A stretch of DNA of 64,000 nt, taken from positions 1,240,001-1,304,000 of the forward strand of contig JAHJHT010000002.1 in NCBI GenBank assembly GCA_018823835.1. The letters run 5' to 3'. Source of the stretch: Alphaproteobacteria bacterium (GTDB lineage Bacteria > Pseudomonadota > Alphaproteobacteria > Rhizobiales > Rhizobiaceae). A model generated the notes under the pieces. It did no database searches, was not told where the DNA came from, and saw nothing but the letters and a program-made list of their open reading frames with translations. The position numbers and the translations under genes were made by a program. Every line of letters begins with the position of its first letter. Within the stretch, counting starts at the first letter, position 1. Positions 8,683-17,717 of this stretch are shown here, in pieces.

Positions 8683-9705
8683 TCAAAGCGATTGGCGCGA
8701 CCCGCTCTGCGAGGAGCGCAGCATTGCCTCGATGAGGCGGTGCACCTTGAGCGCTTCACGCCCGGTGATTTTCGGCTGACCGTCCCCCTCCACGGCATCG
8801 AGAAAGTCCGCGAGCACGGCGCGGTGGTGCTGGTGCGAAAATGCCATCGGATCGGCGCCTGCGCCGGCGGCGGCGTCCACCGCCGTCTCCGACAGAGACG
8901 TCCCGTCATGAAGCTGCACCGTAAGCCCGAGATCGTCGAGCTGCGCAGTGCCCAGCGTGCCGATGATGTCGATGGCGTCCGGAAAGCCCGGATAGGCGCA
9001 TGTCGTGGCGCTGATCGTGCCGATCGCGCCATTGGCGTAGCGCGTCGCGGCCATCGCCAGATCTTCCGTTTCCATGCTGTGGATCGGACTGGTCGTGGCA
9101 TAGCAGGTGACTTCTTGCGGCAGTCCCGCCAGCGAGATGAAGAGATCCAGCGTGTGGATCGCCTGGGTCAGCAGCACGCCGCCGCCATCGCGCGCCAGTG
9201 TGCCGCGGCCCGGCTGGTCGTAATAGCTTTGCGGACGCCAGTTCCGGGTTCGCGCCGAGGCCGAGACAATCGCGCCGAGGCTGCCCTCGGCTAGCAGCCT
9301 GGCAAGTTTGACGCTCGCCGGCTTGAACCGGTTCTGCAGCACGACGCCGAGCTTCACGCCGGCGGCTTCGGCTGTCGCGACCAGTTCTTCCGCCTTGGCG
9401 ATGCTCGTCTCGAGCGGCTTCTCGAGCAGGATATGCTTTCCCGCTCCAGCCGCCCTGCGCACCAGGTCGAGATGGCTGTTGGGCGGCGTCAGGATCATCA
9501 CCGCGTCGATGCCGGCGTCGCTGAAAATGCCGTCGAGGTCGCCGGTGACCGGAAAGCCCCAGGCTTGCGCAAAGGCGTCGCGGCGAACCTGCGTCGGGCT
9601 AAAAGCCACGACGACTTCGGCCCGCTCGGCAAGATCCTGAAGGCTCCTGGCATGCGGCGCGACGGCCATGCCGAGCCCGATTATGGCGATGCGCGTCTTT
9701 CTCAT
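8683..9705 (-). CDS. Gfo/Idh/MocA family oxidoreductase
   Basis: 340-residue NAD(P)-dependent dehydrogenase. The Rossmann motif is at the start (IAIIGLGMAVAPHA) and the family signature EKPLE follows at about residue 95, with the catalytic lysine. Members oxidise sugars, inositols or uronates. It is the last gene of a leftward unit with uxuA and uxuB, only 6 bases after uxuA, so it likely acts on a hexuronate or a related aldose feeding the same pathway. The exact substrate cannot be read from the sequence. Confidence 0.85.
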   Translation of the reverse strand: MRKTRIAIIGLGMAVAPHARSLQDLAERAEVVVAFSPTQVRRDAFAQAWGFPVTGDLDGIFSDAGIDAVMILTPPNSHLDLVRRAAGAGKHILLEKPLETSIAKAEELVATAEAAGVKLGVVLQNRFKPASVKLARLLAEGSLGAIVSASARTRNWRPQSYYDQPGRGTLARDGGGVLLTQAIHTLDLFISLAGLPQEVTCYATTSPIHSMETEDLAMAATRYANGAIGTISATTCAYPGFPDAIDIIGTLGTAQLDDLGLTVQLHDGTSLSETAVDAAAGAGADPMAFSHQHHRAVLADFLDAVEGDGQPKITGREALKVHRLIEAMLRSSQSGSRQSL

Positions 9706-9711
9706 GCTCGG

Positions 9712-10890
9712 TCAGCCTCCCAGCGCGTCGATGGTGCGCATCACGCCGCGCAGTTCGGCGAGCCCCTTCAGGCGGCCAATGCACGAATAGCCGGGGTTCA
9801 CCCTCTTGCCGATGTCGTCGACGATGGCATGGCCGTGATCTGGCCGCATCGGGATCTCCCAGTCGGCGCGGCCCTCGGCCTTGCGGCGGCGTTCCTCCGC
9901 CATCAGGGCGCGCACCACGGCGATCATGTCGGTGTCACCCTCCAGGTGCTCAGCCTCGTGGAACGAACCGTCCGCCTCCTTCGTCACGTTGCGCAGATGG
10001 GCGAAATGGATGTCCGAGGCAAAGCGCCTGGCCATGGCCGGCAGGTCGTTATGCGCGCCGGCGCCGTAGGAACCCGTGCAGAGCGTCAGCCCGTTCGACG
10101 GCGACGGGCAGCCCGCCAGGATCGCCGCCGCATCGGCTTCGCTCGACACGACCCGCGGCAGGCCGAAGATCGGGAAGGGCGGATCGTCCGGGTGTATCGC
10201 CATCCTCACGCCGACCTCCTCCGCAACGGGGATGATCTCGCGCAGGAAGGCGATCAGGTTGTCGCGAAAGCCCTCGACCGACATGTCGCGATAGACGTCG
10301 AGCGCCCGGCGAAAGCTCTCGCGATCGTGAATGAATTCACGTGCCGGCACCCAGCCGATCAGATTGGTCTCGAGCTTCGCCAGGTCGCTGTTGCTCATCG
10401 CCTGCAGCCGGGCGCGGGCCGCCTCGATGCGTTCCGCTGGGTGATCACCTTCTGCGTCGGCGCGTTTCAGGACCAGAACGTCATAGGCGCAGAAATCGAC
10501 GAAATCGAAGCGCAGCGCAGTACCGCCATGCGGCAGGGGCGCGTCGAGGTCGGTTCGCGTCCAGTCGGTGATCGCCATGAAATTGTAGCAGACCGTATCG
10601 ATGCCCGCCGCCGCCAGCGCCCGCAGCGATGACTTGTAATTGTCGATGAGGTCGCGGTAGCGACCGGTGCGCGTCTTGATGTCTTCATGCACGATGACGC
10701 TCTCGACGACGCGCCATTCCAGCCCCGCCGCCTCAATCGTCGCCTTGCGTTCCAGAATCTCTTCAGCCGGCCAGGCGCGACCGTCATTGAGGTGGTGCAG
10801 GGCCGTGACGACGCCCTTGGCACTCGCCTGCCTGATGTGTGCGAGCGCCACGGAATCGTCCGGGCCGAACCAGCGCCAGGTTTGCTTCAC
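9712..10890 (-). CDS. uxuA: Mannonate dehydratase
   Basis: 392-residue UxuA. It dehydrates D-mannonate to 2-keto-3-deoxy-D-gluconate in the cytoplasm, the third step of glucuronate breakdown. The N-terminus MKQTWRWFGPDDSVALAHIR and the AKGVVTALHHL segment are characteristic of the family, as is AIHPDDPPFPIFGLPR in the metal-binding half. The start codon overlaps the end of uxuB by four bases (ATGA), so the two are translationally coupled. Length matches the family. Confidence 0.95.
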   Translation of the reverse strand: MKQTWRWFGPDDSVALAHIRQASAKGVVTALHHLNDGRAWPAEEILERKATIEAAGLEWRVVESVIVHEDIKTRTGRYRDLIDNYKSSLRALAAAGIDTVCYNFMAITDWTRTDLDAPLPHGGTALRFDFVDFCAYDVLVLKRADAEGDHPAERIEAARARLQAMSNSDLAKLETNLIGWVPAREFIHDRESFRRALDVYRDMSVEGFRDNLIAFLREIIPVAEEVGVRMAIHPDDPPFPIFGLPRVVSSEADAAAILAGCPSPSNGLTLCTGSYGAGAHNDLPAMARRFASDIHFAHLRNVTKEADGSFHEAEHLEGDTDMIAVVRALMAEERRRKAEGRADWEIPMRPDHGHAIVDDIGKRVNPGYSCIGRLKGLAELRGVMRTIDALGG

Positions 10891-12371
10891 GCCACGGAAT
10901 CTCCAGCAAGGGCGGCGAGCGCGGCGCCAGGCCCACCCTGCCGCAGGATTTCGAGATGGTTGGCGACGAGCGTCTCTAGTGCGCTCCGCTGGCTGCTGCC
11001 CGTCGCAAATCCTGCAGCATCGAAGACGGCGACTACAGTCTCGGCTCCAGGGAGGCCGGCCTGGGCAATGGTCGCGAGCTTCTGGTCGAGCGGGTCGGTA
11101 AACAGGCCCTCCGCCAGGCTTGCGCCGCGCAGTTCGCAGGCGCGTATCCAGGCCGCGACGGACAGTGTCAGGTGGTTGGCCGAGGCGTCCGAATCCAGCC
11201 GATCGATGGCCGAGGCGATTATGCGCTGCGGCAGTTTCTGGCTGCCGTCGTTGCCGATTTGCGCGATGCGGTGGGCCAGTGCGGTGTTGGAAAAGCGCGT
11301 GGCCAGGGCGCGAATGTAGCTGTCGGGATCGAGGCCGGCGCCTTGTGGCAGTGTCGGAATCGCTTCATGCCATAGGCCGTCGACGAAGCGCCTGATGTCC
11401 GGATCGGCGAAGGTCCCGGCAACGGTCTCGTGGCCACTGAGAAGCCCGATATAGGCGATCGAGGAATGCGCCCCGTTGAGCAACCGAAGCTTCATGTCCT
11501 CGAACGGGCGAACGTCATCGACCATGGTGACGCCAAACTTCTCCCATTTCGGTCGTCCGGCCGGAAAGCGGTCCTCGATCACCCACTGGCTGAAGGGCTC
11601 GGTCATCACCGGCCAGGCATCCTCGATGCCTAGAGAAGCGGAGATGCGTTCGCGGTCGGCATCGGTGGTGGCCGGCACGATGCGGTCGACCATGCTCGAC
11701 GGGCACGCAACGTCCTCGGCGATATGGCGCCGCAGAGCGGCATCGCCGCGGAACTCCGCGAACTGCACGAGCAGGCGATGCAGCGTCTCGCCGTTGGCCG
11801 GAAGATTGTCGCAGGACAGGACCGTAAAGGGCCGTGTGCCGGCGGCCCGTCGGCGCGTCAGCGCCTCGACGAGAAAACCGGGCGCGGAGCGCGGCGTGCC
11901 AGGCGCGGCCAGGTCGGCGATGATTGCTGGATGTTTGGCGTCGAGATTGCCCGCGCCATCGCGCAGATAGGCCTTTTCCGTGATGGTCAGCGTGACGATC
12001 CGGATGCCCGGGTCAATGAGAATGTCGAGTAGGGCCGCTGGGTCCTGCGGCGCCACAACCAGGGAAAGCAGCGATCCAACCACGCGCAGGGTTTCTCCTT
12101 CGCCGCTACGCACGGCAAGCGTGTAAAGACCGTCCTGCGGCGCCAGCGCGTCGTGCGTCGTCGCACTCTGCAGCGAGGCTCCGACGATGCCCCAGCCGGT
12201 TTCGCCAGCGGCAAGGCAATCCTCGACATAGGCTGCCTGGTGCGCGCGGTGAAAGGCGCCCACGCCAAGGTGAACGATGCCGGGCAAAACGGCAGCGCGG
12301 TCATATTCGGGTACCTTGACGGTGTCGGGCAGCACGCGAAGCGTCTGGTTGGACAGGCGACCGGGCATCAT
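10887..12371 (-). CDS. uxuB: Fructuronate reductase (mannitol dehydrogenase family)
   Basis: 494-residue polyol-specific long-chain dehydrogenase. It reduces D-fructuronate to D-mannonate with NADH, supplying uxuA directly downstream. Visible family marks are GIVHLGVGAFHRAHQA near the N-terminus and the active-site region MKLRLLNGAHSSIAYIG. Two tandem ATGs (12371 and 12368) are possible starts. It faces uxaC across a 176-base region that carries repeated ATACAA half-sites. A second protein of the same family occurs at 30759, but only this one sits with mannonate dehydratase, which supports the fructuronate assignment. Confidence 0.92.
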   Translation of the reverse strand: MMPGRLSNQTLRVLPDTVKVPEYDRAAVLPGIVHLGVGAFHRAHQAAYVEDCLAAGETGWGIVGASLQSATTHDALAPQDGLYTLAVRSGEGETLRVVGSLLSLVVAPQDPAALLDILIDPGIRIVTLTITEKAYLRDGAGNLDAKHPAIIADLAAPGTPRSAPGFLVEALTRRRAAGTRPFTVLSCDNLPANGETLHRLLVQFAEFRGDAALRRHIAEDVACPSSMVDRIVPATTDADRERISASLGIEDAWPVMTEPFSQWVIEDRFPAGRPKWEKFGVTMVDDVRPFEDMKLRLLNGAHSSIAYIGLLSGHETVAGTFADPDIRRFVDGLWHEAIPTLPQGAGLDPDSYIRALATRFSNTALAHRIAQIGNDGSQKLPQRIIASAIDRLDSDASANHLTLSVAAWIRACELRGASLAEGLFTDPLDQKLATIAQAGLPGAETVVAVFDAAGFATGSSQRSALETLVANHLEILRQGGPGAALAALAGDSVA

Positions 12372-12547
12372 CCTACGCCCCGGCCCGACGGTATCGCTGC
12401 ATCAAGAAATCCTCCCCGGCACTGTGCGGCCAATCGCTACAACGTCGTGCAACTCAAGTCATCATACAAGAACGGAAATTTTGTATGTTGACAAATCAGA
12501 CAAGTCGACGACCTATACAACCTCGCATTGGGAGGTGCCACAATCAC
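12372..12547. promoter_or_regulatory. Divergent uxuB/uxaC regulatory region with TTGTAT/ATACAA half-sites
   Basis: This region holds ATACAA at 12464-12469, TTGTAT at 12481-12486 (a perfect inverted pair spaced by 11) and a second ATACAA at 12515-12520. Between them is TTGACA (12488-12493), a good -35 box for uxaC, and a nearly symmetric pair TTGAC/GACAA. The FadR-type GntR regulator encoded in the same operon is the likely binder. A TATAC stretch at 12514-12518 could be the -10, although spacing is long. Confidence 0.5.
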
Positions 12548-13957
12548 ATGAGTTCGCTGATCGATCCCGATCTGCTGTTTCCGGTCGACGAGAGGACGCG
12601 CTCCGTTGCGCGGTCTCTGTATGGCGAGGTGAGGAATCTTCCGATCGTCAGCCCGCACGGTCACACCGACCCGCGCTGGTTTGCCGAGAACCAGCCGTTT
12701 CCCGATCCCGCCCAGCTTCTGATCGTGCCGGATCATTACGTGTTCCGGATGCTCTTCAGCCAGGGCGTGCGGCTTGAGGACCTGGGTGTGCCCACCGTCG
12801 ATGGAACGGCTGTCGAGACCGACGGTCGGAAGATCTGGCGGCGCTTCGCTGAACATTTCTACCTGTTTCGCGGAACGCCGACGCGGATGTGGTTCGACTA
12901 TGTCCTGTCGGACGTGTTCGGCATCGACAAGCCACTGACCCCCGCGAATGCGGACGCGCACTACGACAGCATCGCAGCCAGCCTCGCCACCGATGCCTTC
13001 CTGCCGCGCGCATTGTTCGAGCGCTTCAACATCGAGGTGATCGCTACCACGGAGAGCGCGCTCGATGATCTGCGCTGGCACAAGGCAATCCGTGACAGCG
13101 GCTGGACGGGCAGGGTCATTACTGCCTACCGGCCCGACTCCGTGGTCGATCCCGACTTCGACGGCTTTCACGGCAATCTCGACCGGCTTGGCGAGATCAC
13201 CGGCTGCGACACTGGCTCTTGGTCCGGCTATCTTGACGCGCACCGCGCCCGACGGGCCTATTTCAAGGGCCTCGGTGCGACCTCGTCCGACCACGGCCAT
13301 CCGACAGCCGAAACGGCCAACCTTTCCGACAGCGCCGCAGCCCAACTGTTCGACAGGGTGCGCAGCGGAAAAGCCGAGCCGGGTGATGCCGCGCTGTTTC
13401 GGGCCCAGATGCTGACCGAAATGGCCAAGATGAGCCTCGATGACGGGCTCGTGCTCCAGATCCATCCCGGCTCCTGGCGCAACCACTCTGCGTCGATGTT
13501 CGCTCGTTTCGGACGCGACAAGGGTTTCGACATTCCCACCCGCACCGATTACGTGGCGGCGCTCAAGCCGCTGCTCGACCGCGTGGGCACGGAACGCAAT
13601 CTCAGCGTCATTCTCTTCACGCTCGATGAATCGAGCTATGCGCGTGAACTGGCGCCGCTGGCCGGCGTCTATCCCTGCCTCAGGCTCGGGCCGCCCTGGT
13701 GGTTCCACGACAGCGCCGAGGGCATGCGCCGCTTCCGCGAGATGGCGACCGAAACGGCGGGCTTCTACAACACGGTCGGCTTCAACGACGACACCAGGGC
13801 ATTCCCGTCCATACCGGCGCGCCACGACATCGCGCGCCGGGTCGATTGCGCTTTTCTCGCACGACTCGTCACCGAGCACAGGCTCGGCGAGGACGAAGCG
13901 CGGGAGGTGGCGCAGGAACTGGCCTATACGCTGGCAAAGAAGGCGTACCGGCTCTAA
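12548..13957 (+). CDS. uxaC: Glucuronate (uronate) isomerase
   Basis: 469-residue UxaC of the amidohydrolase superfamily, which interconverts D-glucuronate/D-fructuronate and D-galacturonate/D-tagaturonate. The HxH metal motif is in the SPHGHTDPRWF segment, and the family-typical GRDKGFDIPTRTDYV and GPPWWFHDS segments follow. The ATG at 12548 is preceded by GGGAGGTG; an in-frame TTG further upstream would add 21 residues without family similarity. It begins the rightward uronate operon, with the TRAP transporter downstream. Confidence 0.95.
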   Translation: MSSLIDPDLLFPVDERTRSVARSLYGEVRNLPIVSPHGHTDPRWFAENQPFPDPAQLLIVPDHYVFRMLFSQGVRLEDLGVPTVDGTAVETDGRKIWRRFAEHFYLFRGTPTRMWFDYVLSDVFGIDKPLTPANADAHYDSIAASLATDAFLPRALFERFNIEVIATTESALDDLRWHKAIRDSGWTGRVITAYRPDSVVDPDFDGFHGNLDRLGEITGCDTGSWSGYLDAHRARRAYFKGLGATSSDHGHPTAETANLSDSAAAQLFDRVRSGKAEPGDAALFRAQMLTEMAKMSLDDGLVLQIHPGSWRNHSASMFARFGRDKGFDIPTRTDYVAALKPLLDRVGTERNLSVILFTLDESSYARELAPLAGVYPCLRLGPPWWFHDSAEGMRRFREMATETAGFYNTVGFNDDTRAFPSIPARHDIARRVDCAFLARLVTEHRLGEDEAREVAQELAYTLAKKAYRL

Positions 13958-13993
13958 CGGCGCTGCGGCGTCTCATGCAAACGGGAGGAAACC

Positions 13994-14971
13994 ATGTTGC
14001 ATTTCTCGAAACTGGCGGGGGCCACCCTGGTCGCCACGTCACTGCTGGCCGGCGTGGCTGGTGCCCAGACGGTACTCAAGTCGTCCGACACCCATCCGGA
14101 CGGTTATCCGACGGTGGAAGCGGTCAAGTACATGGGCGAACTGCTCAAGGAGCGCACCAACGACCGCTACGAGGTCCAGGTCTATTTCGGCGCACAGCTG
14201 GGCGAGGAAGCCGATACCATCGAGCAGACGCAGGCCGGCGTCATCGACCTCAACCGCGTGTCGCTTGGACCCTTCAACTCGGTGGTGCCTGAAACCAAGA
14301 TCCCGTCCCTGCCCTACATCTTCCGCTCGGTCGAACACATGCGCAAGGTGATGGACGGCCCGATCGGCGACGAGATCCTGGCCGCCTTCGAGCCGCACGG
14401 CGTCATCGGCCTGGCCTTCTATGACGGCGGCGCGCGCTCCTTCTACAATTCGGAGAAGCCGGTCAATTCGATCGACGACCTGAAGGGCATGAAGTTCCGC
14501 GTCATGCAGTCGGACATCTTCGTCGACATGGTCAACGCGCTCGGCGCCAATGCGACGCCGATGCCTTATGGCGAAGTCTACTCCGCCATCCAGACCGGCG
14601 TTATCGACGGCGCCGAGAACAACCCGCCCTCCTACGATACAGCCAAGCACGCAGAGGTCGCCAAGTTCTATTCGCTGGACGAGCACCTGATCGTTCCCGA
14701 AGTGCTGGTGATGGCAAAGTCGACCTGGGACAAGCTGACCCCGGAGGACCAGGCCATCGTCAAGCAGGCGGCCAAGGACAGCGTGGCCAAGGAGCGCGAA
14801 CTCTGGGACGCCCAGGAGAAGATTTCGATGGACAAGGTTGTCGCCGAAGGGTCGACGATCACCAACCCGGACAAGCAGCCCTTCATCGACGCGATGGGCC
14901 CGGTCTATGACAAATATGTCACCGACGCCAAGCTGAAGGATCTGGTTGCCCGCATCCAGGCAACCCAGTAG
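13994..14971 (+). CDS. TRAP transporter substrate-binding protein, DctP family
   Basis: 325-residue periplasmic binding protein of a tripartite ATP-independent transporter. It has a Sec signal peptide ([19 protein letters not shown]) and the DctP-family segment [20 protein letters not shown] that surrounds the carboxylate-binding arginine. GGGAGGAAA lies before the ATG. Family members of this type bind sugar acids, and the gene sits between uxaC and the kdu genes, so a hexuronate is the probable ligand. A strong hairpin follows the stop codon before the two membrane genes. Confidence 0.92.
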   Translation: MLHFSKLAGATLVATSLLAGVAGAQTVLKSSDTHPDGYPTVEAVKYMGELLKERTNDRYEVQVYFGAQLGEEADTIEQTQAGVIDLNRVSLGPFNSVVPETKIPSLPYIFRSVEHMRKVMDGPIGDEILAAFEPHGVIGLAFYDGGARSFYNSEKPVNSIDDLKGMKFRVMQSDIFVDMVNALGANATPMPYGEVYSAIQTGVIDGAENNPPSYDTAKHAEVAKFYSLDEHLIVPEVLVMAKSTWDKLTPEDQAIVKQAAKDSVAKERELWDAQEKISMDKVVAEGSTITNPDKQPFIDAMGPVYDKYVTDAKLKDLVARIQATQ

Positions 14972-14977
14972 CACGCT

Positions 14978-15006
14978 GCCGGCCGGGGCCATGTGCCCCG
15001 GTCGGC
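14978..15006 (+). terminator. Intra-operon hairpin after the TRAP binding-protein gene
   Basis: Twelve-base stem GCCGGCCGGGGC / GCCCCGGTCGGC with one G-T pair and loop CATGT. No T-run follows, so it more likely stabilises the upstream message or attenuates transcription than terminates fully. It would raise binding protein relative to permease. Confidence 0.55.
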
Positions 15007-15072
15007 TGCCTGCAGCCACGTCACGCGATGTGGCTCGTCGTTGCTGTTGTCGGCGTCAGGGGAACCGCTGAA

Positions 15073-15621
15073 ATGAAGGCCTTTTTTCTCACCACAAGCC
15101 GGATCCTCGACCGCGTCGGTTTCGTGGCGCTGGTGCTTGCCGCGGCCGGACTGGTGCTGATGACATGCGTCGTCGCCTATGCCGTCTTCGGCCGTTATGT
15201 CCTCAACAGCACGCCGAGCTGGGCCGAGGCCGCGTCCATCATGCTGATGGGATGGTTCATCTTTCTCGGCGCCGCCGTGGGCGTGCGCGAGCGCACACAT
15301 CTGGGTTTCGACGTGCTTCTCTACGTGCTGCCGCCGTCCGGCAAATCCGTGTTGCGGGCGATTTCCGACGTCGTGGTCTTTGCCTTCGGTTCCGGCATGG
15401 TGGTCTTCGGCCTGTCGCTCGTGGACCTCACCTGGACGAATGTCGCGCCCACACTCGGTGTTTCCGGTGCGTTCAGCTATTTCCCGCTCGTCGCAGGCGG
15501 ATTGCTGATCAGCTTGTTTGCGCTGGAACGCTTTTGCGCCCGTCTCGCCGGCCTGCCGGTGGATGACGACGTGCCCGAACTGCAGCCCGAAGCTCACCTT
15601 GCCCCGCGGGACCCGCGCTGA
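15073..15621 (+). CDS. TRAP transporter small permease, DctQ family
   Basis: 182-residue membrane protein with four predicted transmembrane segments, the usual small-subunit topology. The segment ILMGWFIFLGAAVGVRERTHLGFD, here split across the second helix and its exit, contains the W and RxxxH features common in DctQ. I chose ATG 15073, preceded by AGGGGAA, over an earlier in-frame ATG whose product would begin with an unrelated 15-residue extension. The stop overlaps the start of the large permease. Confidence 0.9.
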   Translation: MKAFFLTTSRILDRVGFVALVLAAAGLVLMTCVVAYAVFGRYVLNSTPSWAEAASIMLMGWFIFLGAAVGVRERTHLGFDVLLYVLPPSGKSVLRAISDVVVFAFGSGMVVFGLSLVDLTWTNVAPTLGVSGAFSYFPLVAGGLLISLFALERFCARLAGLPVDDDVPELQPEAHLAPRDPR

Positions 15622-16901
15622 TGGAACTCTATATCCTCTTTGGCACCTTCGTCGCACTGCTCCTGATAGGCACGCCCATCGCGTTCTGCCTCGGCGTCGC
15701 CTCCTTCGCGACCGTCCTCTATCTCGGCCTGCCGCCGTTGATCGTGTTCCAGCGCCTGAATTCGGGCATCTCCGTCTTTTCGCTGATGGCCATTCCCTTC
15801 TTCATCTTTGCCGGCGACCTGATGGTGCGCGGCGGCATAGCGGCACGCCTGGTGGCGCTTGCCGGCTCCGTCTTCGGCCATCTCACCGGCGGCCTCGGGC
15901 AGGTCAACATCGCCGCCTCGACCTTGTTTGGCGGTATCTCCGGATCGGCGGTCGCCGACGCCTCGGCCATAGGAGGGCTGATGATTCCGCAGATGAAGGA
16001 GCGGGGCTACGGCGTCGATTACGCGGTCAATGTCACCAGCCTCGGCGCCATCATCGCGCTGCTGATCCCGCCCAGCCACAACATGATCATCTATTCGATC
16101 TCCGCCGGCGGCAAGATTTCGATCGCCGATCTGTTCACCGCCGGCATCGTGCCCGGCATTCTGTTCGCCGCGGCCCTGATGCTGACGGCATGGTATGTGG
16201 CGGCGCGGCGCGGCTATCCGACGGAGCGCTTTCCCGGTCTGGGCGTCGTCTTCCAGCTGTTCCTGACCGCCATCCCCGGCCTCGTTCTCATCGGCATCAT
16301 CTTCGGCGGCGTGCGCTCGGGCATCTTCACGGCCACCGAAAGCTCCTGCATCGCCATCGTCTATGCCTTTCTGGTCACCCTTCTGGTCTATCGCTCCATG
16401 TCGTGGGGCGACTTCCTGGTCGCCGCCATGGCTGCGGTACGCACCACCGCCATGGTGCTTCTGGTGGTCGGCTGCGCCTCGGCCTTCGGCTGGCTGCTCG
16501 CCTATCTCAGGGTACCGGTCGCACTGGTGCTTTTCCTGCAGTCCATCTCGGAAAACCCGATCGCCATCCTTTTGATGATCAACGTTGTGCTGCTGTTCCT
16601 GGGCACGTTCATGGACATGGCGCCGCTCATCATCATCACCACGCCGATCTTCCTTCCGGTGGTGATGGCCTATGGTGTGGACCCGGTGCACTTCGGCGTC
16701 ATCCTGGTGTTGAACCTCGGCATCGGACTGTGTACGCCGCCGGTGGGAGCAGTCCTGTTCGTCGCCTGCGCGGTTGCCCGGATCCCGATCTGGACCGCAA
16801 TGCGCTCGATCTGGCCGTTCTACGGCGCGGCGATTATCGTTCTCGGCCTGGTGACCTACATCCCGGCGATTTCCCTGTGGCTGCCGAGCGTTTTCAAGTA
16901 G
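15621..16901 (+). CDS. TRAP transporter large permease, DctM family
   Basis: 426-residue membrane protein that forms the ion-coupled translocation channel together with the small subunit. About twelve hydrophobic segments are visible. The family segments IPFFIFAGDLMVRGGIA, FGGISGSAVADASAIG and LIPPSHNMIIYS are intact. Its start shares one base with the DctQ stop. Length is normal for DctM. It completes the likely uronate importer of this operon. Confidence 0.93.
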   Translation: MELYILFGTFVALLLIGTPIAFCLGVASFATVLYLGLPPLIVFQRLNSGISVFSLMAIPFFIFAGDLMVRGGIAARLVALAGSVFGHLTGGLGQVNIAASTLFGGISGSAVADASAIGGLMIPQMKERGYGVDYAVNVTSLGAIIALLIPPSHNMIIYSISAGGKISIADLFTAGIVPGILFAAALMLTAWYVAARRGYPTERFPGLGVVFQLFLTAIPGLVLIGIIFGGVRSGIFTATESSCIAIVYAFLVTLLVYRSMSWGDFLVAAMAAVRTTAMVLLVVGCASAFGWLLAYLRVPVALVLFLQSISENPIAILLMINVVLLFLGTFMDMAPLIIITTPIFLPVVMAYGVDPVHFGVILVLNLGIGLCTPPVGAVLFVACAVARIPIWTAMRSIWPFYGAAIIVLGLVTYIPAISLWLPSVFK

Positions 16902-16910
16902 GGACGGGAC

Positions 16911-17690
16911 ATGGCAGCTGACATCGAAACAGATCCCAAGGCCGACAGGCGCCCGAAACTATCCGAGCACGTGGTATCGGCGCTTCGGTCGCAGCTTCTC
17001 GGCGGCGAATTTTCAGCCGGCCAGAAACTCCCCACTGAGAGCCGTCTGACCGAGACGTTCGGCGTCAGCCGGACCGTCATTCGCGAAGCCATGGCGACCC
17101 TTGCGGCTGACGGGCTGGTAGAGTCGCGGCAGGGCGCCGGGGTCTTCGTCAGGGAGCGACCGTCTCTCGCCTTTGGTTCGATCGGACAGGAAATCGGCAA
17201 CAAGATCTCGCAGGCGATCAATGTTCTCGAAGTCCGCATGGGGATCGAGATCGAAAGCGCTGGCCTGGCGGCGATGAGGCGAAACAATGCGCAGGCGGCC
17301 CAGATCCAGGAGGCCTTCTTCGAGTTTGAAAGACTGCTCCGGCTCGACCAGGCGACCGGCAAGACCGATTTCGAATTCCATCGGGCGATCGCCGCGGCAA
17401 CCAACAACCCCTTCTACGTCGAGGTGCTCGAGGCGCTCGGCGCGCGCACCATACCCTGCGACATCACTTCACCGTGGGGAACCGAAAGCGTCCTTACGCG
17501 CGAGTATCAGGTCGGACTGCAGCGTGAGCATCTGATCATTCTCACCGCCATACAGAACGCCGACGCGCAAGCCGCGCGCGATGGCATGCGCGCGCATCTC
17601 GTCGCCAGCCAGGAACGCTATCGCGCCCGGCTGAACGGGCAGCAGGACGAATACATGTCGGGCATGGGAAAAACCTCCCGAACCGCCTGA
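16911..17690 (+). CDS. GntR family regulator, FadR subfamily
   Basis: 259-residue regulator. The winged helix-turn-helix is clear (LPTESRLTETFGVSRTVIRE then GLVESRQGAGVFV), followed by an all-helical FCD ligand domain with the usual metal-site histidines (EFHRAI near residue 160 and later H residues). It lies within the uronate operon after the TRAP genes and is the obvious candidate to bind the TTGTAT/ATACAA elements before uxaC. Regulators of this type in uronate loci usually repress until a hexuronate or pathway intermediate binds; the effector is not visible from the sequence. Confidence 0.9.
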   Translation: MAADIETDPKADRRPKLSEHVVSALRSQLLGGEFSAGQKLPTESRLTETFGVSRTVIREAMATLAADGLVESRQGAGVFVRERPSLAFGSIGQEIGNKISQAINVLEVRMGIEIESAGLAAMRRNNAQAAQIQEAFFEFERLLRLDQATGKTDFEFHRAIAAATNNPFYVEVLEALGARTIPCDITSPWGTESVLTREYQVGLQREHLIILTAIQNADAQAARDGMRAHLVASQERYRARLNGQQDEYMSGMGKTSRTA

Positions 17691-17717
17691 CGCCGACAAT
17701 TTGCAGGAAAGAGCAAC

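Noticed and set aside
12488..12519. TTGACA and TATACA as a full uxaC promoter
   Set aside because: The spacing is 20 bases, too long for a standard sigma-70 promoter, so only the -35 box is mentioned.
12437..13879. 480-codon minus-strand frame antisense to uxaC
   Set aside because: uxaC is a complete, recognisable enzyme on the plus strand; the antisense product is Arg/Gly/His-rich and without motifs.
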